64,000 bases of DNA from Parasponia andersonii (taxonomy: Eukaryota; Streptophyta; Magnoliopsida; Rosales; Cannabaceae): positions 553,751 through 617,750 of the forward strand of contig JXTB01000027.1 in NCBI GenBank assembly GCA_002914805.1. The letters are read 5' to 3'. The notes beneath the pieces were generated by a model. It was not told the DNA's origin and did no database searches. It saw only the letters and a program-made list of their open reading frames with translations. Within the stretch, counting starts at the first letter, position 1; each line of letters opens with the position of its first letter. Of the stretch, positions 48,180 to 59,359 are shown piece by piece. The position numbers were made by a program, and so were the translations under genes.

Positions 48180-48360
48180 AAAAAGAAAATACACATAAAT
48201 AACAACAGTTTTTAAATTGAAATTCAAATATGTTATCTTTTCAAATAAATAGCAGCGGGTATTAACTGCGTTATTTCGCCCTACTTTTTAATAACACGTG
48301 ATTTAACAATTCAAAGACAACATATTTTATCTGTTGTCTATCAACAAGATTCCTGTAGTG
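48180..48360 (-). mobile_element. CACTA-like transposon terminus
   Basis: On the minus strand from 48360 the sequence begins CACTACAGGAATCTTGTTG, the standard end of plant CACTA elements. It is followed by AACAACAG/CTGTTGTC-type inverted motifs and GGGCGAAATAACGC. The opposite end was not found to the left, and no transposase frame is present, so this is a terminus or a short non-autonomous copy. Confidence 0.5.
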
Positions 48361-48699
48361 CCGGTCAATCCACATTGCACCTCAAACACTCTTAATGCAA
48401 AGAACCAAATATTCTAGACAAACTCAAATGCTTAGGGAAGCGAAGAATGATTTGTTAATTTTACGAGAGAAAAAAAATAGTAACTTAGGCCTGGGAAAAC
48501 CAAACTTTTTTTAGGAGAAAATTTACTTTTCGCTATTACTTTCGTAAACAAAATTTTAAGAAATTTTAAGAAATCTTTTCTTTTAAATAAGGAAAATATT
48601 ATCTCCCTTTGTCCTAAACCAAAAGGAAAAAAAAAATCATCTTTTTTGTGGAAAAATAGACTTCTTTTAAGTAGTGGAAAAAAAAAATCTAATTAATAC

Positions 48700-49665
48700 A
48701 TGTAATAGTTAATTACTATGTCGTCATATTTTCCACGTTATTTATAAGTCGATATAGTAGAGAAATCATATCACTCGATAAATAACGTGGAAATAGTTGA
48801 CGTGGTAGCTCCACGTCATACTACGTCACTTAAAAAGCAACGTAGTATATTGGCTTATCATGTCGCTTATACAGAAAGTGACGTAGTAGGTCAAAACATC
48901 TAGCAACTTATCAGCTATTGGGGTCCTAACACGTTGCTTTTTGGGAATACTATATCACTCGTCCAAAAAATGACGTGCTATGTACTATGTACTATGTCAC
49001 TTTTTTAGAAAACGACGTGGTAGAGGTCATTTTCTTGCGTGCTCAGTATAGGTCACGGTCCCAGATAATATTTTCCAAGAAGATCTTGAGTACTACGTGA
49101 GTCTTCTCTTAGATCAAATCATTAATACACTTCACACCACTTATATGAGCCAAATACCGAATCGTCGGCTTTGTGATCGCTTGTCCAAACTCTTACGGTT
49201 TTGTGATGTTGTCGTAGAGCACCTTATGGTGTCACTTTGCTTCTCCTTTTCCATGCCCTAATATTATTGACGATAGTATGAAACCTCAAGAATATGCACC
49301 ACCATTAAAATGGACAAAAAGATCAAAAAAGACTCGTATAAAAATTTTCAAAGACCCAAAAATAGAAGAAACTGAAAGAAGAGAGAGATATACTTGAAAT
49401 TCAAAATGAGTAAAGTTTGACTGAGAGGGTATTAAAAATTTAGGGTTTGTTTTAATTGAAATTGGATGACTATTTAGTGGGATTGACGGTTTAAATAAAC
49501 AGTCGTAATGGATTAATTTTTTTAGTATGGATCAATGACTTGGCTAGCTAAAGAAGAAGGTTTTGGGGCCTGAGTTTGTATGAACACCCTATATGAAAGT
49601 AACGTGGCATTAAATAAAATAATAAAACATGTCACTTTCTCTAAAAATGACGTGATTCAAGTAAC
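48700..49665. repeat. Array of TGACGT-centred palindromic units
   Basis: At least ten ACGT cores sit in a repeated palindromic frame. Examples are TACTACGTCACTT...AGCAACGTAGTA (48815-48850), ATGTCGCTT...AAGTGACGTAGTA (48855-48890), ATGTCACTTTTTTAGAAAACGACGTGGTA (about 48990-49020, quoted in parts) and CATGTCACTTTC...AAATGACGTGAT (49627-49655). Arms alternate GTCACTT and AAGTGAC with short AT spacers. The part between about 49040 and 49580 is ordinary non-coding DNA. Such arrays occur as subterminal transposase-binding repeats in CACTA elements, but terminal CACTA motifs at both ends were not found. Confidence 0.55.
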
Positions 49666-49809
49666 GCCATTTGTTTTTTTTTTTAGTACTTCGTGTAATA
49701 CATTACCAAAGTGGTTTTTTAATTTTATTAGGTACTTAAAAGTTTTTTTTTCATTTGTACGTGAAAATATGATATTTTTATCATTTAAAATATATGAAAA
49801 TTATTCTTG

Positions 49810-50300
49810 AGAGGAAAGAAAAGAATAAAATGGGACTATACTTTCTTGTTTGGTTGGAAAGCCACTACTGGAGAAAGTCCATTCTCTTTGGCTTATGGAT
49901 ATGAAGCGATGATCCCTGTTGAAATTGGTGCGGGCTCCCTGCGACGATCTGTTTATGAGCAAAATCAGAATGATGTATTACTGAGAATTGAACTCGATCT
50001 TTTAGAAGAATGGCGTGAATAATCTCAACTCCAAATTGCATCATATCAACAACGCACTGCTTGATATTATAACTCCAAAGTCAAAGGTAGACATTTTGAA
50101 GTTGGAGATCTTGTCCTTCGACGAGTTCTACCTAATAATAAAGAACATGGTGCTGGTGTATTTGGGCATTCTTGGGAAGGGCCTTATGTTATTGATAACG
50201 TCATTCGACCTGGGACATATAACCTAGCTCGCATCGATGGACAAAAGATCGAGCATGCCTGGAATACAGAACAACTTCGTCGTTATTATCAATAAATCTT
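49810..50300 (+). pseudogene. Integrase C-terminal remnant (Tat/Grande lineage)
   Basis: Contains TTGESPFSLAYGYEAMIPVEIG, the hallmark after the integrase core in Tat-lineage pol. A downstream region with WEGPYVI- and AWNTEQLRRYYQ-like ends finishes before about 50295. Fossil, broken; the upstream part of integrase is not adjacent. Confidence 0.75.
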
Positions 50301-50989
50301 CATGTTATCTTCAACAGCCTACTGTATCTTCTTTATTAATATTCGTCAATAGGACTTCTTCGGCTATTACTTCAATTCATTTCCAATCGTCTTTTATAGT
50401 TTTATGATAGTTTTCGGACACCATAAATCTCGGGGGGCAGGGGAATCAGAATGTTATCTCCTACTTGTTTCCTAAGGGACTAGGCAAATATCCATTTAGA
50501 GGAAACATGGGTTTTAGATCATCAAAGTATCTGAATCTCCTTAAAATCTCCTTAAAATCCTAGGATTTTCTCCTCGCTTCATGCCTCAGCATGTCGTATT
50601 ATGCAATTTCCCTCCTCGAACAGAAAAGTAACTAAGCCAAATGTTCATTGTTCGAAGTGATATATTGCTATATTTTATTTTGACATGGAACTTTTGAAAC
50701 ACAGTTAGAGTTTGCATCACTCGTATTGACTATTTTCTTAAGCGACCTAACCTATCCTAACGCTTAAAACTCGTTTTAAGTTAGTCAGATTCAAATCGCT
50801 AAAAGTGTACTGATCAATCACTCTGTGATGACTACTTGGTTAAAATTACTATCGTCTCTTATCGCTATTTTACAGGAGCATATAAAAAAAAAAGTACAGG
50901 AGCATATAAGGAAGGAAAAATTCTATTAAACAAGTCATTAAAAAGGAAGAGGGACCAAGCCCACATTGTTCTAAAAATAATAAAAAAGA

Positions 50990-52366
50990 GAACAAGTTAT
51001 GCAGAAGGGCTCGCGCCGCCATCTCCAGCTTTAGCAGTATCCTCCCTCCAGCTTTGGACGAGCTCGACCACATTCTTGCCAAGGATGGAGAAGTCAAAAT
51101 CCGGATGCTCGTAGAAAATATTGAAAATGATGGTCGACGAGGTGATATCACTAGCTTTATCTTCGAGTTCTTTGACTTCAGTCGCCTTGAACTCCTTAAT
51201 AGCTTTGTGAACCGCCTCAGTGGTCGCTTCCCTCATGCGATCCGGATGCTCAGAAATGGTCTTCTCGAGCTCTTTGACTTTCTCCTTGAGATTCTCCTTC
51301 TCGAGTCTCTCCTTGTCCAGGTCCTCGAGCATCTGCTGCCTCTCCAAGTTGAAGGCCGTTCTCTCCTCCTCCCGGGCCTTCTCCGAATTCTCGAACGCTT
51401 GGGTTATCTCTTCAACTTTTTGAGCCTTCTCCAAACATTCGAGAACCGGGACGTGCATCAGAATAGCAGCAGCCGTAGTATGAAAAACCTAATTGTTAAC
51501 ACCAGGAGAATACAATCGAGGAGAGGATAGAAAAAGTACTTACATTGGCCAGCATCCTCATCACAGATCCAAAAGCAATCTTGGCAGATCGTTGCTTCAT
51601 CTGCTCCCAGCCTTCCTCAGATGTGAAGCGATCAATGAAGGCTGCGCTCAAACCAGCCTTCTTTGGTAATTGGTTGAGGAGTACGAAGAGCTCTTCACCC
51701 TTATCTGCCAGGATCGGTTTTGAAGAAGTGGCAGCCTCAGTTGGTGGTTCAGGATGACTCGTTGGCTGAGGCTGTGGTGGAGGCGAGCTTGCTCGGAAGT
51801 CCTCGAAGGTAACTTTTCTTTTCTTCGAGCTGTCGACCTTCTCCTTCCTTTCGATGGCAGAGTACTCTCGGGTATTTTGGTTTTTGCCATGGACCTGAGA
51901 GTTGAAGGTGGTGCTCGCAAGCTGCTACCGATGACCATCTCTGTACAGATGTGTCAGTGAGCGAGGAGATATAATATAAGGGTAATTAGAATGTGTGGGA
52001 TTACCTTCTTCTTGTGGAGCTGGTTGAGGAGCTGGTGGTGATGCTGTCTCTGGAGATGAAGGTTCTGAGGTTGGAGGGGTGGCTGATGCTTTTCGTTTTC
52101 TAATTCTTGAAGACGAGGCACCTAAATCCGTCCTTTTCCTTGGCTTCTTCTTTGAGCTCGATGGTTTAGACGAAAGAACCGGGGGGTCTGGGAATGCGGC
52201 TCCCTTTGGAAGCAGACCGCAAGTGACCAGGTTATTTGAAATACCTAGTACCTTCCAATTAAATTCCTCAATTGGAAGGTCGTTGATTTTATATACCCTT
52301 GCGAGCTGTTCCCTGGAGAGTCCGGGTCGATCCCTGTTATCTGCAATGACATTCGAATGCGATAAA
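50990..52366 (-). pseudogene. Antisense extra ORF region of a Tat/Grande element
   Basis: On the minus strand, 50997-51458 codes for a Glu/Lys/Leu-rich coiled-coil stretch (LERQQMLEDLDKERLEKENL and around). The region upstream on that strand (to the gap) continues with similar coding character and Ser/Pro-rich segments. Position and orientation match the antisense extra ORFs described for Grande-type elements, whose function is unknown. It runs into the assembly gap, so its start is not visible. Fossil status unclear because of the gap. Confidence 0.6.
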
Positions 52367-52368
52367 TG

Positions 52369-53044
52369 NNNNNNNNNNNNNNNNNNNNNNNNNNNNNNNN
52401 NNNNNNNNNNNNNNNNNNNNNNNNNNNNNNNNNNNNNNNNNNNNNNNNNNNNNNNNNNNNNNNNNNNNNNNNNNNNNNNNNNNNNNNNNNNNNNNNNNNN
52501 NNNNNNNNNNNNNNNNNNNNNNNNNNNNNNNNNNNNNNNNNNNNNNNNNNNNNNNNNNNNNNNNNNNNNNNNNNNNNNNNNNNNNNNNNNNNNNNNNNNN
52601 NNNNNNNNNNNNNNNNNNNNNNNNNNNNNNNNNNNNNNNNNNNNNNNNNNNNNNNNNNNNNNNNNNNNNNNNNNNNNNNNNNNNNNNNNNNNNNNNNNNN
52701 NNNNNNNNNNNNNNNNNNNNNNNNNNNNNNNNNNNNNNNNNNNNNNNNNNNNNNNNNNNNNNNNNNNNNNNNNNNNNNNNNNNNNNNNNNNNNNNNNNNN
52801 NNNNNNNNNNNNNNNNNNNNNNNNNNNNNNNNNNNNNNNNNNNNNNNNNNNNNNNNNNNNNNNNNNNNNNNNNNNNNNNNNNNNNNNNNNNNNNNNNNNN
52901 NNNNNNNNNNNNNNNNNNNNNNNNNNNNNNNNNNNNNNNNNNNNNNNNNNNNNNNNNNNNNNNNNNNNNNNNNNNNNNNNNNNNNNNNNNNNNNNNNNNN
53001 NNNNNNNNNNNNNNNNNNNNNNNNNNNNNNNNNNNNNNNNNNNN
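52369..53044. other. Assembly gap (676 Ns)
   Basis: A run of undetermined bases inside the Tat/Grande antisense ORF region. A single further undetermined base is at 54498. Open frames that cross the run have no meaning. Confidence 0.99.
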
Positions 53045-53399
53045 AGATCAAGGAATTTGATTTTTAGATCTGAAGGCCGAAGTTTACGTGGGATTTGATT
53101 TTTTCCGAAGATAAATCAGAATTTTTTAAAATTTGAAAAAATTTGGTTTAAAAACGACGGTTGGCATCATTAATATCCTTAAGCTTCCTCGAGTTCTGCT
53201 ATCTTTCTTAGAAAAAGCTACACGTGTTTCCGTCTATCAGAAAAAGATACGCATGATCTTGAGAGGGGATTTGAAATCTGGTGACTCTTCGACTCTTCAA
53301 AGATCTCAAGTCTAGATCGTGACATCGCATTTTTTAAGATCGCACGTTAAAAGGAAGCTCCATTTTGTCCTAAAGAACTAATGGAGCTGGGGGGACAAT

Positions 53400-54045
53400 T
53401 GTTGTGCGGTCTAAAATCCTATGTCAGGTCACATGTGTAGGAGTTAAGTTCGACCTCCTCCGTGTAATTTATGTGCGACCTCCTCCGCTTAGGTTACATG
53501 CGACCTCCTCCGTGTAGTTATGTGTGACCTCTTTTACATAAGTTACGTGCGACCTCCTCTGTATAGGTTATGAGCGACCTCTTTCGAAAGAAAAGGAAAC
53601 AAGTCTCTGCTTCGTCAAACAGGTAACTTACAAGGAAAGAGAAATAGAAGTCTCCCTTTTATGATCGACTAGTTACCCGTTTTTAGTGGTTACCTAATTA
53701 TGTTGTTACTCAAATTGTATTACCCGATTGTATAGTTACCCGTTTTCATAATTAGGAACATTGGGTTACCCTCACCTATATAAAGGGAACTCAATGTTTC
53801 AGACGGGGGATTCCAATTTTCCAATTTTCAGATTTCGAAATTCTGACTCAATTTGAGAGAGATTTCCAGACGAGACATTGTAACTTTGAGTGCTTGTAAT
53901 TCTCCATAAAATAGTGAAAAACAGTGGACGTAAGCTCATTTTTTTTGGGGTTGAACCACTATAAAATCCTCTCTCTTTATTTGCTTTGATTAATAACCCA
54001 ATTCATACAAGCCACATCTCTTAATTTTTCTAAATTTATTGTTGA
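53400..54045 (+). repeat. LTR of Tat/Grande element, plus orientation
   Basis: Begins TGTTGTGCGG right after a polypurine tract, so it is a 3' LTR in plus sense. It carries six tandem units of about 24-28 bases around GCGACCTCCTCCG (53448-53590), a TATA box CTATATAAAGGG (53777-53788) and ends ...TTTATTGTTGA, a few bases short of the end of its partner at 58705-59359. By eye about 26 differences in about 650 bases separate the two. Confidence 0.85.
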
Positions 54046-56690
54046 ATATATCGCATTATGGGATCCATCCACGACGGTTTTTCATCAACTGGCATAATTA
54101 CTTGGGGTTTCGACCTCGATGCTTGGTGATAAAAGAAATTCAATAGGAACAACAACTCTGCATCTTTCGTCGAAGCGAGCTTAGCAAGTGCATCTGCCAG
54201 GGAATTTTCAATGCGAGGAAGAAGCTGAATGTTATAAGCGTCGAACGTTAAGAACAACTGCTGCACCTTCTCCAAATAGGCCATCATTCTCTCTCTTCTC
54301 GCTTGATAATCGCCCTTAACTTGACATATGACCAGCTGGGAGTCGCTATACATTTCAATTATTTCGACCTTCATTTCCTGTGCGAGCTTTAGCCCAGCTA
54401 TCAGTGCTTCATACTCGGCCTCATTATTCGACACTGGGAATTTGAAGCGAAGTGCATAATGAATGTTGTGCCCTTCAGGACTGATTAAAACTATGCCNAT
54501 AGCAGTGCGAGGTTGAAAATTGATGTCAAATTGACTCAATTCAACAGCCTACTTAAGCAGCCGTCCTGACGCCTCAGGTTTCTATAAGACCTGCTTCAAC
54601 GGGAAATTCGTGAAAACCCTGATGGAGTGAGCATGGAAGTAAGGTCGAAGCTTTCTTGATGCAATGACGAGTGCCAGCACCAATTTTTCCATATCTGGAT
54701 ATATGGTTTCAGCATCAAGTAATCTTTTACTTACATAATACATAGGTTGCTGTATAATTCCCTCCTCGTGAATTAATGCAGCACTCGTCACATACTTAGA
54801 AACAGTGAGATATAGGTATAATTCTTCTCCCGAATTTAGCTTCGACAAGAGTGGAGGAGAACCCAAGTATTTTTTCAACTCTTGGAACGCCTGCTCGCAT
54901 TTTTCCGTCCACTCGAACCTCTTTGATCTCTTTAACACTTCAAAGAAAGGTTGGCATTTATCGGTTGATCTGGATACAAACAAACTCAGAGCAGCTACTC
55001 TTCCTGCTAGGCTTTGTACATCCTTGGGTTTACGAGGAGATTGCATATCAATCAACACTTGTATCTTTTGAGGATTTGCTTCGATTCCTCGCTGATTGAC
55101 CATAAAACCCAGAAATTTTCCAGATCCTACTCTGAATGCACACTTCTGGGGATTCGGCTTTTTCTGGTATCTCCGGAGGATTTTGAACCTCTCATCAATG
55201 TGCTTGATGTGATCTTTGGCTTTCTCCGATTTCACCAGCATGTTATCGACGTATACCTCCATTGTCTTGCCAATTTGTTTTGCAAACATCATATTGACAA
55301 AACGTTGGTAAGTCGCTCCTGCGTTGATAAGTCCGAAGGGCATCTTTTTATAACAGTATAACCCTCGATCAGTGATGAACAAAGTATGTTCCTCATCTAG
55401 CTCATACATGGGGATTTGGTTATATCCTGAATATGCGTCCATGAAACTTAAAAGTTCATGCCCCGACGTCGCATCTATAAGTTGGTCGATCCTCGGAAGA
55501 GGGAAGCTATCCTTCGGACATGCTTTGTTGAGATCAGTGAAATCGATACACGTTCTCCACTTCCCATTAGGTTTTTTCACCAAACCCATGTTTGCAAGCC
55601 AGTCTGGATAGAAAGACTCTCTTATGAACCCAATTTCGAGCAGTTTCTTCACCTCTTCTTTTAACGCGACGTAGTGTTCTGGATTTATAGCCCTTCTTTT
55701 CTCTCGTAGAGGCTTCTTTGTCGGATCTATGTTAAGACGGTGGGATATGATACTTGAATCAATCCCTACCATGTCCAAATGTTGCCATGCAAAGACATCC
55801 AAATTAGACTTCAGAAAAGCGACCAATGAAGCACGCACAGGTCCTTGAACCTCCGTTCCAATCTTTAAAGTCCTGGAAGACAAGTCGAATGAAAAATCCT
55901 CCAGATCTTCAATGGGTCCAGTTCTGAACTCTTCGCCTATTTCTCGAGGATCGAAGTCTTTGCTGGTCGTTTCAATTGACGCTTTCACTGACGATCCGAC
56001 TGGAGCTTCGCTCGCTGCCTCGACTGACGCTTTGCCCGTTGCCACGACTGATGCTTTGCTCGCTTCCTCGACTGGAGCTTCGCTCGGTACCTCGACTGAC
56101 GCTTTGCCCGCTGCTATGACTGACACTTTGCTCACTGTCTCGACTGACACTCTCTCTGGCAGGTGGACCACCATTGTGCGGGACGTCACATCCTTTGCTG
56201 CGAGTTTTAGCGAGTTGTTATAATATGTCCTCGCATCATATTGATTTCCTCGCACCTCGCCTACCCCGTGTTGGGTCGAGAACTTCATTGTTAGATGGTA
56301 GGTCGAGGTGACGGCTCGAAGTTCCCTCAGTGTCAGTCTTCCCAGCACAGCATTGAAGGCAGAGGGGCAATCTACCACCAGAAACTGGGTCATTATCGTT
56401 GAAACTCTTAGATAGGTCCCAACGCTGACCATCAATTCAATCATGCCCATAAGTATCAGGCTGTCACTAGTGAAACCATAGAGTGGAGTGGCGGCAGGTT
56501 TCAGGTCGCTCTCATTCAACCCCATCTTCTTAAAGGCGTCGAAGTACAGGATGTCCACAGTGCTTCCGTTATCGACCAATACTCGCCACAACTGTGTGCT
56601 TCCACAGTTAATTTTTATGAACAACGCGTCATTATGCGGATAATGGACCTCCCTTGCATCCTGTTCTGTGAAGGTAATGTCCATATCCGG
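54046..56690 (-). pseudogene. pol fossil: protease, reverse transcriptase, RNase H
   Basis: The long minus-strand frame 54582-56684 starts with the protease (LVDNGSTVDILYF). A linker made of 8-residue in-frame repeats follows (55999-56166; KASVEAAS- and EAPVEEAS-like). Then come reverse transcriptase (KWRTCIDFTDLNKACPKDSF, PRIDQLID, MDAYSGYNQI, YVDNMLVKS) and the start of the RNase H region. RNase H continues in 54046-54539 with SNNEAEYEALIAGL and LPRIENSLADALAKLAS. Fossil copy, broken, cut at its 3' side by the junction at 54045/54046. Confidence 0.85.
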
Positions 56691-56849
56691 TACTCGTTGA
56701 AGCTTGTGTGGTCACTGCTCAAGATGCATGACGTTGGTTAACGGCTACTGTCAAGCTTCTCATGCATACATGTCCTGTGCTCTCTTGGAATCTCCCCCAA
56801 TGTGCGGTCCTCCGAAAATAGTTCGCACCTCGCGCTGAATTTCTGGAGG

Positions 56850-58640
56850 TCACTGTTGGTCTTCTTCTTGCCTTTCGTCGTTTTGCTTGGTGTACTGTCG
56901 CAGTCGCCCCTCTCTAATCAGCCTTTCAATTTCATCTTTCAAGGCAAAGAAATTATTAGTATCATGCCCAATATCATTATGATATCGGCAGAACTTGTTG
57001 GGGTCGCGCTTTGTCCTATCCCGCTTCATCGGTTCTGGTTGACGGAATCGCTCCTTCTGGTTTGTGACCGCATAGATATGATCTATGGGCGCGTTTAATT
57101 CAGTGTGATTGTTAAACCGCATGGGAGCTCTTGAAATCTCCTGCCTTCTGGGTCTAGGTTGATTCTCATTCGGCTGTTCATTATTCCTCTTGTTTTTCTT
57201 ATTACCGTTTTTGTTGGTAATGACCGCATCTTTAGTCGCATCTTTCCTTCCGTCTTTCTTAGTCTTTTGAAGATTCTCGCGCGAAGATTCTAACCTCAGA
57301 TGCCGACCAACCCTTCGGTAGAATTCTTCAAGAGTTCTACATTCTCGCTCAAGTAGTTCCTCCCAGAGTTTAGTTTCTGGTCGTACCCCAGCCATCATGA
57401 GAGTTAGAACTCCTCCCTCAGGTGGGTTGTTGACTTTTGCTAACTCTGAGATGAATCGATTGAGATAAGACCGTAGAGTCTCCTCTGGACCTTGTCGGAT
57501 CGCAGACAAACTAACAAGTGGAACAATGAAATTCTTTGCAGCTTGAAACTGTCTCAAGAATGCCGTCTGAAGTTGTTGCCAGGACGAGATTGAGTCAGAT
57601 TTGAGTCCTCAGAACCACTTCTTCGCTGCTCCCGAGAGAGTTACAGCGAAACATCTGCAACGTGCATGATCCTTGACACGATGTAGTTCTATCAAGTCAC
57701 TGAAGTGATCCATATAGTCCTGTGGATCAGTTTTCCCATCAAAAGTGTTAATGATGGAAAGCCTGAATCCAGTGGGAAGGGCTGCAGCTCGAACCTCCTC
57801 GCTGAATGGCGACTGACAATACCCATCAGCGAGCTCATCATCCCAACCAGCAAGTGCGTCTAACCTGATCCTTAAATTGTGAACATCGACGTTAAGAGAA
57901 AAAGGATCATCTCTTGCTGGCGGCACAGGCGGCCTTCGATCATTATCCTGATACATGGAGGGTTGGTCAGGTAGAGTCTTCTGTGATCTGTGAGAGGAAT
58001 CCAGTGAAATAGTGCGACGAGACCGACTTTGGTCGTTGTGATGCGATATGGATCGATCATGACTATGTCGTCGCTCCAAATACTGTCTTAGGTCTGCAGG
58101 ATCTTGTCTCGACTTTCTGCTGATTCTTTCGAAGATACTTCTCGATCATCTTCCTTGTTCGCTGCTCAAGGGATCTTGACTATTAGTGAATTTACGAGAA
58201 GTTTGTATACGATCACGGTTTGTACTTGAACTCTCCGTACCAGATTCTGGAGGCAAGTTTGCGACCTTGTCTTTTCCTTTGGAGATGCGATCTTCATGAT
58301 GCTCTTACTGAGTTCTTGGCTGGCCGCGTCTTCTTGTCTCTAGGATCTGTATTCCTTTCTCAGGTCATTGAACAGGACGTTCTTTGGGACATTCGTGTTG
58401 TGGTGGGGTCACCATCTGCCCTTCAACAAGTCGTTGCAGGGTGTCATTGATCTGGTTAGTGACTTGTTGAAGGTTCACCAGTGTCTCCTCTATACGATCC
58501 TGTCTCTGGGAAAGGTTTTCTATTGCGGTCATAGTAGGCTGATCCTGAGCAGGGTCTGCCTGTGTAGCAGCAGTGCTTTGGGGTTGGTTTTGGCTAGTTC
58601 CGGTGACTCTGGTAGTATTTCTGGTGTTTGCCATTATTAA
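56850..58640 (-). pseudogene. gag fossil (Tat/Grande lineage)
   Basis: Minus-strand gag parts: an N-terminal Gln/Thr-rich segment (near 58600-58370; QDRIEETLVNLQQVTNQIND), the capsid-type core (57600-58080 with YMDHFSDLIELHRV and RCRCFAVTLSGAAKKWF, then 57300-57560 with SYLNRFISELAKV), and a Lys/Arg-rich tail with FCRYHNDIGHDTNN, a zinc-binding-like motif (about 56960). Fossil, broken in a few places. Confidence 0.8.
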
Positions 58641-58704
58641 AAAAGTTGAATTTGACAAACTTTTTCGCTGGAATAGCCCTCCTTCTATTGCCAATTGTTG
58701 ATAG

Positions 58705-59359
58705 TGGTTTTATCAACAATAAATTTAGAAAAAGTTAAGAGATGTGGCTTGTGTGAATTGGGTTATTAATCAAAGCAAATAAAGAGAGAGGATTTTATAG
58801 TGGTTCAGCCCTGAAAAAAATGAGCTTACGTCCACTATTTTTCACTATTTTATGGAGAATTACAAGCACTCAAAGTTATAATGTCTCGTTTGGAAATCTC
58901 TCTCAAATTGAGTCAGAATTTCGAAATCTGAAAATTGGAAAATTGGAATCCCCTGTCTGAAACATTGAGTTCCCTTTATATAGGTGAGGGTAACCCAATG
59001 TTCCTAATTATGAAAATGGGTGACTATACAATCGGGTAATACAATTTGAGTAACAACATAATTGGGTAACCACTCAAAACAGATAACTGGTCGATCATAA
59101 AAGGGAGAATTCTGTTTCTCTTTCCTTGTAGGTTACCTGTTTGACGAAGCAGAGACTTGTTTCCTTTTCTTTCGGAAGAGGTCGCTCATAACCTATACAG
59201 AGGAGGTCGCATGTAACTTATGTAAAAGAAGTCACACATAACTACACGGAGGAGGTCGCATATAACCTAAGCGGAGGAGGTCGCACATAACTTACACGGA
59301 GGAGGTCGAACTTAACTCCTACACATGCGACCTGACATAGGATTTTAGACCGCACAACA
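58705..59359 (-). repeat. LTR of Tat/Grande element, minus orientation
   Basis: TG...CA ends on the minus strand: TGTTGTGCGG at 59359 and GATAAAACCA at 58705. It contains the same tandem GCGACCTCCTCCG-type units (59170-59310) and TATA box (minus CTATATAAAGGG, about 58971-58982) as the LTR at 53400. It is followed on the minus strand by the leader and gag, so it is a 5' LTR. The two LTRs face each other in opposite orientation. Confidence 0.85.

Larger units (their letters stand above)
49810..54045 (+). mobile_element. Tat/Grande-lineage Ty3/gypsy 3' portion with plus-facing LTR
   Basis: Plus-strand order: integrase C-terminal remnant (49810-50300), non-coding linker with a G-rich tract (about 50431-50442), an antisense extra-ORF region (50990-52366), an assembly gap, a polypurine tract GAGCTGGGGGGACAAT (53385-53399), then an LTR at 53400-54045. 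An antisense extra ORF between pol and the 3' LTR is known for Grande-type members of the Tat lineage. The LTR abuts, without spacer, the reverse-strand pol of the element at 54046-59359. Broken and partial: gag, protease, reverse transcriptase and most of integrase are absent from this side. Confidence 0.75.
54046..59359 (-). mobile_element. Tat/Grande-lineage Ty3/gypsy element, 5' portion
   Basis: Minus-strand order: LTR (58705-59359), gag (about 56850-58640), protease, reverse transcriptase and RNase H (54046-56690). It ends abruptly within the region after RNase H at the junction with the plus-facing LTR. The order LTR-gag-PR-RT-RH and the sequence features (LVDNGSTVDIL protease; GYNQIPM and MPFGLINAGATYQ in reverse transcriptase; YSDSQLVICQVKGDY in RNase H) are those of the Tat lineage. 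Integrase is not adjacent. Broken, with several breaks in gag and one or two in pol. If its LTR and the one at 53400 come from one insertion, their roughly 4% difference suggests an age of one to a few million years. Confidence 0.85.

Noticed and set aside
50836-51530. Plus-strand frames overlapping the antisense coiled-coil ORF
   Set aside because: They are mirror frames of the minus-strand Glu/Leu-rich sequence and show Leu/Ser/Phe-rich composition typical of a reversed coiled coil.
52079-53098. Long frames of unknown residues on both strands
   Set aside because: They are artefacts of the run of Ns.
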